Shown here one piece after another: positions 6,869-13,699 of a DNA stretch of 24,935 nt. The stretch's first letter is position 1. The number at the start of each line of letters is the position of its first letter. The stretch lies in contig JAPLZD010000047.1 of NCBI GenBank assembly GCA_026395195.1, forward strand, positions 1 through 24,935, read 5' to 3'. The position numbers were made by a program, and so were the translations under genes. The DNA is from Candidatus Staskawiczbacteria bacterium (GTDB lineage: Bacteria; Patescibacteriota; Minisyncoccia; Minisyncoccales; Staskawiczbacteraceae). Under the pieces are notes generated by a model, which had not been told where the DNA came from, ran no database searches, and saw only the letters and a program-made list of their open reading frames with translations.

Positions 6869-8620
6869 TTATATTACTTCTTGTTGATAACATTGCTCGC
6901 AATAAACTATTTCCGGCCTATCTGGCGCGTAAGGCGTCTCGAATTCGTTGGTACATTTTCCAGTATGGTGCGCATGATTTTTATCGCACATGCATTGTCT
7001 ATGCCAGAGTTTTAAGGGATTTCTTTGGACCAATCTTTGATAATGCCTACAGTTTGGACAAAGCCTAGGTAAAGGCAAATTCATTTTTTTATAAAACTGG
7101 AGTTCTTGGGGAATAATCTTAAAAGCCTGAGTACATTGCTCATTGCATTTCTGGTTATGCAAACATTGTATAGTTTCTGCAAAAATAGAATCATCTACAT
7201 TTTTAATATTGTCTGGAAGCTGCTCTGCAGTTTTGGTAACATTGTAAGCCCGCTTATCAGAATCTTTCCATGAGTAGCCTTGTTTTTCAGCTTCTTCTTT
7301 GCTCAAAGGAAAATATTCTTGGGCGATAGTCTCATTATAAGCAAAGGGCGAAAGCTCGGGAGCAAAAAATTCACCGTATTTATAAATCCTCCCCCGCTTA
7401 TCAATATAAGGCTGGGCGTTCATGTGCTCAATAATCTTCGGCAGTAATTCTTCATATTCTTCTTTGGTGTACTGCTTGTTTAATATACAATATTGTTTGC
7501 TTCTCAAACCTGTACACCCAAAAAGATCATGCGAGCCAGTACAGTTTAATGAGTAAAAAATATTTGTACTGCCCTTAACTACCTGGCTAAACATATAATT
7601 GGCGTTTTCAGTAGATTCAAACCCAAGCGAAAGCGATTCGTACAGTCTTTCCCCGCGGCTTAGACCATATACATCGTAAGAATCTTTCAAACCAATACCT
7701 ATATAATGCGAATAAGCACAATCTTCATAATTATCGCCCGAGAAGTCAAAACACTCTTTGCAGTTTTTAGAATTTTTTAGATTATCTCCTGTAGATTGTG
7801 ATGTCTTTATCATCTGAGCATATTTACGGAGTGCTGTGGCACGCAACTCGTCAAACTTTTTTATGCAATCTTGCATAACCTTATAGCTCCCAAAATCAAA
7901 TTCCTTTAATTTTAAAAAATATTCCTCCTTGGTGTATGGCCGGTTGAATAAATAATACTGTTTGCCGCGAAGATTTGTGCTGAAAGAACAGTTTTGGCAA
8001 TTTCGGCAGTCAAAAAGAAAGTTTGAGTCAACACATGTGTCGCAGTACTGAGAATATTTCAAATTAAATGAATTTTCACATTGAATACATTGGTAACAGC
8101 GTTCGTTTCTTGTACCGGTATAGCAATCGGCGCTATCTTTACACATATAAATGCGGTTTGAGTAAAGTATTTCCTCGCTCTCCCTGCCAGCTAATTGGAG
8201 ATAACAGTTTCGCGCACCAGACATGTAGTTGCAATAATCAGAATTGCTCGGTGTAGTATTAAAAAGTGCCACAGAAGGCGTTTGCTGGAGCAATCCAACA
8301 AATTGCGTCATAAATGGCCGAGAAAAATTATAAATAGCGCCCGTAGCCATTGGATCCCAAGAATCAGACCACCAGCAGTCTTGGCAATAAACAACAAATG
8401 GCGATTCGGTTGGATAAATAGAAACTATCTGTTTTCCACATTTTCCGCAATTCCGTTTGTACAAGGTTCGCTCATTTCTCCATGTCATTTTGCGCATCAA
8501 TCTGCACTCAGGGCAAAATGTTGGAGCAGGTACTTTCATTTTTTCGTAAAAGGCAAAATCATCGGGCTCAATGGTAAAGTCCTTTTTACAATTCTGGCAC
8601 GTTTTAGTTTGTGCTTCCAT
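6869..8620 (-). CDS. Large cysteine-rich zinc-ribbon protein with N- and C-terminal duplicated modules, function unknown
   Basis: The 583-residue protein has about 37 cysteines, mostly in CxxC and CxxxxxC arrangements, with no signal peptide or membrane helix. Residues 8-83 and about 493-583 are related: both have FYxKMxxPxPxxCPxCR, then RN, a basic C-containing stretch and a final VYCxxC. The middle (about 120-400) carries repeated Cys/Tyr/Asn-rich units and two copies of a KQYxxxNxxYTKEEY motif, near residues 222 and 390. I recall related proteins as widespread and uncharacterised in CPR genomes; no reaction can be assigned. It starts 7 nt after the HEPN stop, so it very probably shares the MNT-HEPN transcript. 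Structural zinc binding is the safe inference; nucleic-acid binding is a guess. Confidence 0.85.
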   Translation of the reverse strand: MEAQTKTCQNCKKDFTIEPDDFAFYEKMKVPAPTFCPECRLMRKMTWRNERTLYKRNCGKCGKQIVSIYPTESPFVVYCQDCWWSDSWDPMATGAIYNFSRPFMTQFVGLLQQTPSVALFNTTPSNSDYCNYMSGARNCYLQLAGRESEEILYSNRIYMCKDSADCYTGTRNERCYQCIQCENSFNLKYSQYCDTCVDSNFLFDCRNCQNCSFSTNLRGKQYYLFNRPYTKEEYFLKLKEFDFGSYKVMQDCIKKFDELRATALRKYAQMIKTSQSTGDNLKNSKNCKECFDFSGDNYEDCAYSHYIGIGLKDSYDVYGLSRGERLYESLSLGFESTENANYMFSQVVKGSTNIFYSLNCTGSHDLFGCTGLRSKQYCILNKQYTKEEYEELLPKIIEHMNAQPYIDKRGRIYKYGEFFAPELSPFAYNETIAQEYFPLSKEEAEKQGYSWKDSDKRAYNVTKTAEQLPDNIKNVDDSIFAETIQCLHNQKCNEQCTQAFKIIPQELQFYKKMNLPLPRLCPNCRHYQRLVQRNPLKLWHRQCMCDKNHAHHTGKCTNEFETPYAPDRPEIVYCEQCYQQEVI

Positions 8621-8627
8621 TTGTATT

Positions 8628-9053
8628 TTAGAATAACCCGTGTTGGCTTTTTAATAATTTTTCTACTTCTATGACGATAATTTTAACGAAATTTAAGTAT
8701 TCTTTTGCCTCTTTTTCTGAAATAATAGCTCCGCCTTCGTATAAATCAAAGTTTCTTTTTTTCCTCATCGCCTCGCCCATTATTTCAATATCTTTATCCT
8801 CCAAAATTTCAGAAAGCTTCTCTAAAATCTTAACATGATGGCCGGTTCTGCTTCTTATTCTATAATTTTGTGAGGCTATCAGGGTAATGCCAAGCTTTAT
8901 TAGACAATCATAAGAAAACTTAAATATTACTTCGGGATGCTTATTTTCTATTGCAATTTTTAAATCTCTTCCCGCGCCGGAAAAATATTTTTTAATTGTT
9001 TTTCCTTCAAATTTTCTTTTCTCAAAAAATTTTGATTCAAAGGATAAATCCAT
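8628..9053 (-). CDS. HEPN-domain protein, partner of the adjacent nucleotidyltransferase
   Basis: The protein has 141 residues and is predicted all-helical. It matches the small HEPN proteins that pair with MNT nucleotidyltransferases, where HEPN is the RNase toxin and MNT the antitoxin. The diagnostic C-terminal segment is MRKKRNFDLYEGG (residues 96-108). In active HepT toxins the motif is RX4HXY; here Arg100-Asn101 is followed by Tyr105 where His is expected, so the ribonuclease site may be altered or inactive. The ATG lies 2 nt past the MNT stop and the stop is 7 nt before the Cys-rich gene. A non-toxic helical HEPN role, for example scaffold or nucleotide binding, is an alternative. Family call is firm, activity is not. 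Confidence 0.83.
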   Translation of the reverse strand: MDLSFESKFFEKRKFEGKTIKKYFSGAGRDLKIAIENKHPEVIFKFSYDCLIKLGITLIASQNYRIRSRTGHHVKILEKLSEILEDKDIEIMGEAMRKKRNFDLYEGGAIISEKEAKEYLNFVKIIVIEVEKLLKSQHGLF

Positions 9054-9055
9054 TT

Positions 9056-9601
9056 TTATATGATTTTTATATGTTCTTTTGAAAATATATCAATAAGAAG
9101 TTCGTCTTTTTCCTTTATTTTCTTTTCAAATTCATTATTCAGCAATTCAATGGAATTTATTTCTCTGCCGGATAATTTTTGGACTTCCAAAAGTGCCTTT
9201 TGCAGTTCTGTTGTTTTAAAACTTCCCACAACTAAAACATCAATATCACTTTCATCAGACATCTTATTCTTGGCGTACGAGCCGAAAACATATGCCGATT
9301 CAATGCCTTTTATTTGCTTTAATTTTTCTTTTAAAATCTTCTCAAAACCAACTCCTTTCAAAATTATGTTTTTATACTCTTTGAGGAATTTATAATTTTT
9401 ATTTATGTAAAAATATCTTTCCATCCCCTGAAAATCATCTGACACAATTCCTTCTTTTTCCAGCTCGACAAGCTTTTTATGCACATTAGCAGGATATTCC
9501 TTGATTATTTTCGCCAATTCATTTATGTAAAAACGCTCGCTTTCATTTAAAATGAGTAAATTAAGAATTTTTTGAGTTATTTTTGAGCGGAGAGAAATCA
9601 T
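9056..9601 (-). CDS. Winged-helix DNA-binding protein fused to a minimal nucleotidyltransferase (MNT)
   Basis: The 181-residue protein has two parts. Residues 1-80 look like a winged helix-turn-helix (ITQKILNLLILNESERFYINELA, then ANVHKKLVELEKEGIV and a wing ending YFYINKNY). Residues 85-181 are a minimal nucleotidyltransferase with GSYAKNKMSDESDID at 107-121, which fits the GSX10DXD signature of MntA antitoxins; Glu152 may be the third acidic residue. MntA-type proteins silence HEPN toxins by AMP transfer. It is the first gene of a three-gene unit (MNT, HEPN, Cys-rich) and has its own promoter with two palindromes, so repression of its own promoter by the N-terminal domain is a reasonable inference. 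Confidence 0.86.
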   Translation of the reverse strand: MISLRSKITQKILNLLILNESERFYINELAKIIKEYPANVHKKLVELEKEGIVSDDFQGMERYFYINKNYKFLKEYKNIILKGVGFEKILKEKLKQIKGIESAYVFGSYAKNKMSDESDIDVLVVGSFKTTELQKALLEVQKLSGREINSIELLNNEFEKKIKEKDELLIDIFSKEHIKII

Positions 9602-9605
9602 GTTT

Positions 9606-9623
9606 ATAGTATCTTCTTACTAT
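9606..9623. promoter_or_regulatory. Candidate operator 1, ATAGTA-N6-TACTAT
   Basis: This is a perfect 6-bp inverted repeat with a 6-bp spacer between the -10 box and the MNT start codon. The same hexamer pair recurs at 9640-9653 in the opposite arrangement. The position over the transcription start would suit a repressor. Confidence 0.6.
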
Positions 9624-9624
9624 G

Positions 9625-9654
9625 ATTATAGCACTTTTATACTATAAATAGTAA
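9625..9654 (-). promoter_or_regulatory. Promoter of the MNT-HEPN-Cys-rich unit
   Basis: On the minus strand a perfect TATAAT (-10) lies at 9625-9630 and a TTACTA (-35) at 9649-9654, separated by 18 bp. The MNT ATG begins 24 bases past the -10, so the leader would be short. The element lies in the 67-bp gap after mreB2, which makes the cassette independently transcribed. Confidence 0.7.
9640..9653. promoter_or_regulatory. Candidate operator 2, TACTAT-AA-ATAGTA
   Basis: This is a perfect 14-bp palindrome overlapping the -35 box of the MNT promoter. Its centre is 32 bp from the centre of operator 1, close to three helical turns, so two protein dimers could bind the same face. It is nested inside a wider GCACTT/AAGTGC inverted repeat (9631-9636 and 9663-9668), so a hairpin role in RNA is also possible. 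Confidence 0.6.
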
Positions 9655-9668
9655 CTTGTTTCAAGTGC

Positions 9669-10676
9669 TTATTTTTTGCTCATTACTACTTTTTTGTATT
9701 CATCTAGGTGCTCCAAAACCGTTCCGGTTCCTTTGACAACGCAAAACAGCGGTTCTTCTGCCACAAAACACGGCACGCCGGTGCTTTGAGCAACTAATTC
9801 ATTAATTTTTGGGAGCAACGAGCCGCCGCCGGCCATAATAATTCCTTTATTCATTATGTCGGCAGAAAGTTCCGGAGGAGTTTCTGACAGAACATGTTTT
9901 ACCGCCTGCATAATTTCAGCCAGCACATCGGAAATTCCTTCGCAAACTTCATTGTTGGAAATTTTTATATTTCGCGGCAAACCTAAAATTAAATCCCTGC
10001 CCTGAATTTCTAAAAATCTCAATTCTTTTTGCGGCAAAGCCGTCCCTACTTTTATTTTTATTTCTTCAGCTGATTGCGTGCCGATTGCCAAGTTATATTT
10101 TTTCTTTATGTATTCAGCTATTGCTAAATCAATTTTATCACCGGCAACCCTGACAGAATGCCACGTTACAATTCCGCCCAAAGAAATTACTGCCACCTCA
10201 GAGGTGCCTCCTCCAATATCAATTATCATGTGTCCCGAGCAGGAATTTATGGGAATGCCGGCGCCAATGGCGGCCAAAATTGGTTCTTTGGCAACATAAG
10301 CTGATTTGGCGCCAGAAGATAAAGCTGCTTCAATAACCGCCCTCCTTTCTGTTGAAGTAATTCCTGCCGGCACAGAAATAACAACTTCTGGTTTAAAAAG
10401 CTTAAACCCTCCGGATGCCTTGGTTATAAAATGCCTCATCATAGCCTGGGTTACCTTATAGTCTGCTATTACTCCGTCTTTTAAAGGTCTGTAAACCTTT
10501 ATATCGGCCGGGGTACGGCCTATCATTTCTTTCGCCTGTTCGCCAACTGCTAAAATTCTGTTATCAGCCAAGGAAATTGCAACAACCGACGGCTCATACA
10601 AAACAACCCCCTTGCCCTGAACATAGACAAGAGAATTGCAAGTCCCCAAATCAATCGCAATTTTATTACTAAACAT
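9669..10676 (-). CDS. mreB: Rod-shape-determining actin homologue MreB (paralogue 2)
   Basis: This 335-residue actin-fold protein has phosphate loop 1 DLGTCNSLVY (9-18), phosphate loop 2 IDIGGGTSEVAVISLGG and the adenosine motif GIIMAGGGSLLPKINE. It is clearly related to the MreB at 2006-3058 along its whole length but differs in loop details (Cys for Ala in loop 1, no basic N-terminal extension). It lies 3 nt downstream of murA, the first committed enzyme of peptidoglycan synthesis, which suits a role in wall growth. It could be a functional counterpart of the Mbl/MreBH paralogues of Bacillus. The murA-mreB pair has no visible promoter, as sequence upstream of murA seems to be missing. Confidence 0.94.
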   Translation of the reverse strand: MFSNKIAIDLGTCNSLVYVQGKGVVLYEPSVVAISLADNRILAVGEQAKEMIGRTPADIKVYRPLKDGVIADYKVTQAMMRHFITKASGGFKLFKPEVVISVPAGITSTERRAVIEAALSSGAKSAYVAKEPILAAIGAGIPINSCSGHMIIDIGGGTSEVAVISLGGIVTWHSVRVAGDKIDLAIAEYIKKKYNLAIGTQSAEEIKIKVGTALPQKELRFLEIQGRDLILGLPRNIKISNNEVCEGISDVLAEIMQAVKHVLSETPPELSADIMNKGIIMAGGGSLLPKINELVAQSTGVPCFVAEEPLFCVVKGTGTVLEHLDEYKKVVMSKK

Positions 10677-10679
10677 ATA

Positions 10680-11843
10680 TTACTCTTTTACTCTTTTTAT
10701 ATCCGCCCCAATTTTTTGCAGGCGTTCTTCTATCTTTTCATATCCTCTATCAATCTGAAAGGCATTTTCGATAGTTGTTTTGCCCTCTGCCATTAAAGCC
10801 GCCATCACGAGACAAGCGCCCGCTCTTATGTCCCAGGAATCTATATTTGCGCCAGAAAGTTTTGTCGGGCCGAAAACAAAAGTTCTGTGAGGGTCAACCA
10901 TCTCAATGTCAGCTCCCATTTTTTTCAATTCCTGAATATAATTAAATCTATTTTCGTACAAAGGGTCGTGCACCAAACTTTTTCCCTGCGCTAAAATCAA
11001 AAGCGGAATTATTATCGGCAACAGGTCTGTTGGAAAACCAGGATACGGAAGCGCCTGAACCTTTGCTGAATTTAAGTTCGACGAATGGGAAACTATAACA
11101 TAATCCCTGCCTTTTTCCAAATTAACTCCCATCTCTTCTAATTTTGCTAAAAACAAATCCAGGTGCGTTAAATCAACACCGGTAACCTTAATTTTTCCGG
11201 GAGCTATGGCTCCAATAATTATAAATGTTCCGGCTTCTATCGGGTCTGGTATAACCGAATGCGAGCATCCATGCAATTTTTCAACTCCTTCAATTTTAAT
11301 TGTGTGAGTTCCCAGCCCTTCAATTTTTGCTCCCATTTTCAAAAGCATTTCCCCCAAATCCTGCACATGCGGCTCTGCGGCAGCTCCCTTTATAATTGTT
11401 TTTCCTTCAGCTAAGCAGCCGGCCATCAATACGGCTTCAGTAGCTGTTACGGAAAATTCTTCTAAAACGATCTCTTTTCCTAATAATTTTTCACAGCTGA
11501 CTTCGTATATGCCCTCTTTCCTATTAATTTTTGCTCCCATTTTTTCTAAAGCATTCAACTGCACAGAAATCGGCCTCAAACCAATTCTGTCTCCGCCCGG
11601 CGGAGGTATTTTAAACTTTTTTGACCTGTTTAACAAAGCTCCAAAGAATAATACAGAAATTCTGGTTTTAGAAACTTTTTCAAAATCCATTTTTTCCGGC
11701 TCAACCTTTTCTGCTTTTATCTTTACCGATTCTGTACCAGTCTTCTCAACCTCAACTCCCATGCTTTTTAATATATCTAAAATATTTAAAATATCTTCAA
11801 TAAAAGGCACATTATCTATAATACATTCATCTTGAGTAAGCAA
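10680..11843 (-). CDS. murA: UDP-N-acetylglucosamine 1-carboxyvinyltransferase, missing its first 30 residues
   Basis: MurA transfers enolpyruvate from PEP to UDP-GlcNAc, the first committed step of peptidoglycan synthesis. The 387-residue frame aligns from the LLxxxECxIxNVP block onward and ends normally (QIDRGYEKIEERL). Relative to E. coli numbering the offset is a constant 30: Arg91 is Arg61 and the active-site Cys115 is Asp85 (PPGGDRIGLRP). The C115D form is known to be insensitive to fosfomycin. The segment with GAKN (Lys22, Asn23), needed for substrate binding, is absent, and I do not find it in any minus-strand frame upstream. The only available start is TTG at 11843, 7 bp from a divergent gene. 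I read this as a truncated or junction-interrupted murA, not a functional short form. Confidence 0.9.
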   Translation of the reverse strand: MLTQDECIIDNVPFIEDILNILDILKSMGVEVEKTGTESVKIKAEKVEPEKMDFEKVSKTRISVLFFGALLNRSKKFKIPPPGGDRIGLRPISVQLNALEKMGAKINRKEGIYEVSCEKLLGKEIVLEEFSVTATEAVLMAGCLAEGKTIIKGAAAEPHVQDLGEMLLKMGAKIEGLGTHTIKIEGVEKLHGCSHSVIPDPIEAGTFIIIGAIAPGKIKVTGVDLTHLDLFLAKLEEMGVNLEKGRDYVIVSHSSNLNSAKVQALPYPGFPTDLLPIIIPLLILAQGKSLVHDPLYENRFNYIQELKKMGADIEMVDPHRTFVFGPTKLSGANIDSWDIRAGACLVMAALMAEGKTTIENAFQIDRGYEKIEERLQKIGADIKRVKE

Positions 11844-11850
11844 AGTAATA

Positions 11851-12954
11851 TTGATTTCGTGCGCGATTTGCTTTTTAATTGCGGCTCCAATTCTGGTCCT
11901 TTATTCAGAGGGCTATCGTTTTGATTTTGAAAAAATGAAGGTGGTCGCAACCGGTGGAATTTTCGTAAGAACATTTCCATCGGCAGACCAAATCACAATT
12001 GATTCTGCAATATCGGAAAAACCGGGTTTTTTGGCTAATTCTATTTTTGTACAAAGCCTTTTGCCAAAAACCCATACCATTTTAGTAATAAAAAAAGGAT
12101 ACTACGACTACAATAAAACCTTATCCGTGGAAGAAAATTCAGTTACTAAACTGGAAAACGTCTTACTTTTTAAGAAAGATATAAAATTTACCCCGCTAAC
12201 AGATCTGACAAAGTCTCCTTTTTTACCTGAAAACCAGCAGGAAAAATTTATAATCAGGAATAATAGCCTTTATTATTCTGATATCCCGCAAAACAGCTCA
12301 ATTACTGCCGCTGTTAAAAAAAATCCTCTCTTAAAAAACCTTATCGCCTTTGAAACTTCCGGAAATAAAATATTTTGGCTCAGCACCGACGGGTTTTTAT
12401 ATCAATCTGAAGTTTCAGCAATACCGGCGAGTGCCGACCAAATTTTTGCAAAACTAAATCTGACCGCTCTAAAGATTAATAAGAAGGGCATCTACAAAAT
12501 AATCACGGACGGCCAAAATATATTCTTAAACGACAATGGCGGGTTGTATATTTTAGACAGTAAAACAGATAATTTTGTGGCGTTAGCAGCCCCTATAATT
12601 GATGCGAATATTTCTCCGGACAGTAAAAATTTAGCTTATTCTGCCGGCAACGAAATTTTTATATATACAATCTCGGCCGACCCCGCGCGCACCTTTTTAA
12701 GAGCCGGTCAAAAAAATATTTTATACAAATCCAACAGCCCGGTTACCAGCGCGCTTTGGTTAAATAACGACTATATTATTTTTTCTAGCCAAAACAATGT
12801 AACAGCTTCCGAGATAGATTTCCGTGGAAATGTAAACTCTGTCGTGCTGTCAGAATCGTTAAAATCTCCGCAAATATATTTAAGCAGACAGGATAGCAAG
12901 CTTTATATTTTATCCGGAAAAACTTTACTTCTTTCAGAGAAACTCACCCCGTAA
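11851..12954 (+). CDS. PEGA-type membrane-anchored protein with beta-propeller-like repeats, 5' end probably missing
   Basis: This is the only convincing plus-strand gene. A hydrophobic N-terminal anchor (ISCAICFLIAAPILVLYS) leads to SEGYRFDFEKMK, then a PEGA-like domain at about residues 28-105 (GGIFVRTFPSADQITID, KKGYYDYNKTLSVEE). The rest has repeated W/Y-rich blades (KIFWLSTDGFLYQ, GGLYILD, SALWLNNDYIIFSS, KLYILSGK) that suggest a beta-propeller. It is probably anchored in the membrane facing outward; function unknown. No ATG is available: TTG at 11851 would start inside the anchor, and the frame is open only back to TGA at 11833. Family members as I recall them begin about ten or more residues earlier, so the true start seems lost at the junction with murA. 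The 3' end overlaps the Cas4-like gene by 11 bp. Confidence 0.8.
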   Translation: MISCAICFLIAAPILVLYSEGYRFDFEKMKVVATGGIFVRTFPSADQITIDSAISEKPGFLANSIFVQSLLPKTHTILVIKKGYYDYNKTLSVEENSVTKLENVLLFKKDIKFTPLTDLTKSPFLPENQQEKFIIRNNSLYYSDIPQNSSITAAVKKNPLLKNLIAFETSGNKIFWLSTDGFLYQSEVSAIPASADQIFAKLNLTALKINKKGIYKIITDGQNIFLNDNGGLYILDSKTDNFVALAAPIIDANISPDSKNLAYSAGNEIFIYTISADPARTFLRAGQKNILYKSNSPVTSALWLNNDYIIFSSQNNVTASEIDFRGNVNSVVLSESLKSPQIYLSRQDSKLYILSGKTLLLSEKLTP

Positions 12955-13627
12955 AACAAAAAACCGCCGAGTAGGCGGTTGTGTGTTCGTAAGAATCGCC
13001 GTGTGGTGCCTTGCATGTATCCTTAAAGGCGCAATATTTGCACTGCCAGTTGCGCGGGTAGTCTGCCAATCTTGCCGGTACTTCCCCTTTTTCCACCTGG
13101 TCTTTCAGCGCGTAAAATTTATCTAATAGAGATTTGCACACCGTCTCGTCATAATCTACAAAAAACTCTTTCATGTTTTGCTGGTCTTTATCTATGTAAA
13201 GCAAAATTCCTTTTTTAATATTAAAAAAATGCAAATAAAGCTGTATTTGATAAACATTTTCTTCTTTAGGAGTTGACAAGTTCCTGAAAATCATGCTGTT
13301 CATGCTTTTAATATCCAGCACATAATTTTCATTATTAACGCATAAAATTGCGTCGGCTCTTCCGGAAATTATTTCCTGCGAAGGAATGGGCACCTCTGTA
13401 ACCACGCCCATTCTTAATCTGTATAAAATGTTAAAAATGTTCCGGTGTATATTTTCACCGTGTTCGAATATGCGCATGATTCTTGGGTCGGTCGGTTCTT
13501 TGGGCGCGTTTTTAAACTTAAAAAAAACAGCGCGGGGGCATTTGCCTGCGTCTGTAATATAAAACCTTGTCTGCTCTTTATTTTTTTGGTTCTCCAAATA
13601 AAACTGGTCAATTAACTCTTTTAGCAT
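12944..13627 (-). CDS. Cas4/RecB-like PD-(D/E)XK nuclease with iron-sulfur cysteines
   Basis: The 227-residue protein carries the Cas4-family layout: first cysteine in GKCPRAVFF (Cys30), HGENIH (56-61), GRADA with Asp92, VLDIKS with Asp105 and Lys107, QIQLY (Gln127, Tyr131), and a C-terminal CKYC-x5-C group (Cys196, 199, 205) that with Cys30 would bind a 4Fe-4S cluster. It is likely a DNA exonuclease of repair or recombination. No CRISPR array or other cas gene is present, so a CRISPR role is not supported. The ATG is at 13627. The last 11 or so residues are encoded by an intrinsic terminator hairpin, and the TGA stop comes after its U tract, so the natural C-terminus may differ. It probably has its own promoter in the 72-bp gap upstream (a TAAAAT box is present). 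Confidence 0.87.
   Translation of the reverse strand: MLKELIDQFYLENQKNKEQTRFYITDAGKCPRAVFFKFKNAPKEPTDPRIMRIFEHGENIHRNIFNILYRLRMGVVTEVPIPSQEIISGRADAILCVNNENYVLDIKSMNSMIFRNLSTPKEENVYQIQLYLHFFNIKKGILLYIDKDQQNMKEFFVDYDETVCKSLLDKFYALKDQVEKGEVPARLADYPRNWQCKYCAFKDTCKAPHGDSYEHTTAYSAVFCFTG
12952..12979 (-). terminator. Intrinsic terminator between the convergent Cas4-like and PEGA genes
   Basis: The perfect 7-bp stem AACCGCC / GGCGGTT (12961-12967 and 12973-12979) with a GAGTA loop is followed on the minus strand by TTTTTTGTTTTAC. On the plus strand the tail is TTGTGTG, which is weak. The element therefore best serves the minus-strand Cas4-like gene, although it lies inside that reading frame. Confidence 0.75.
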
Positions 13628-13665
13628 ACTAACATTTTATTTTATTTTACAAAAAATAGCAATAG

Positions 13666-13695
13666 ACAAAAAGCCGCCAGAAGGCGGCTTTTAAA
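13666..13695. terminator. Intrinsic terminator of the ribosomal protein operon
   Basis: The perfect 8-bp stem AAGCCGCC / GGCGGCTT (13671-13678 and 13683-13690) has a 4-base loop. It lies 9 nt past the rpsI stop and is followed on the minus strand by TTTTTG, so it closes the infA-rpsI operon. The other side also ends in TTTTA, so it might work in both directions. Confidence 0.88.
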
Positions 13696-13699
13696 ATCT

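Noticed and set aside
9654..9668. Terminator after the murA-mreB2 pair (ACTTG-TTT-CAAGT hairpin)
   Set aside because: The stem is only 5 bp, A/T-rich and lacks a following T tract on the minus strand; kept only as part of the operator discussion.
11844..11850. Bidirectional promoter between murA and the PEGA gene
   Set aside because: Seven base pairs cannot hold one; the family alignments show missing coding sequence on both sides instead.
12944..13627. Part of a CRISPR-Cas locus
   Set aside because: No direct-repeat array, cas1 or cas2 is visible anywhere in the window; only the Cas4-like gene is present.
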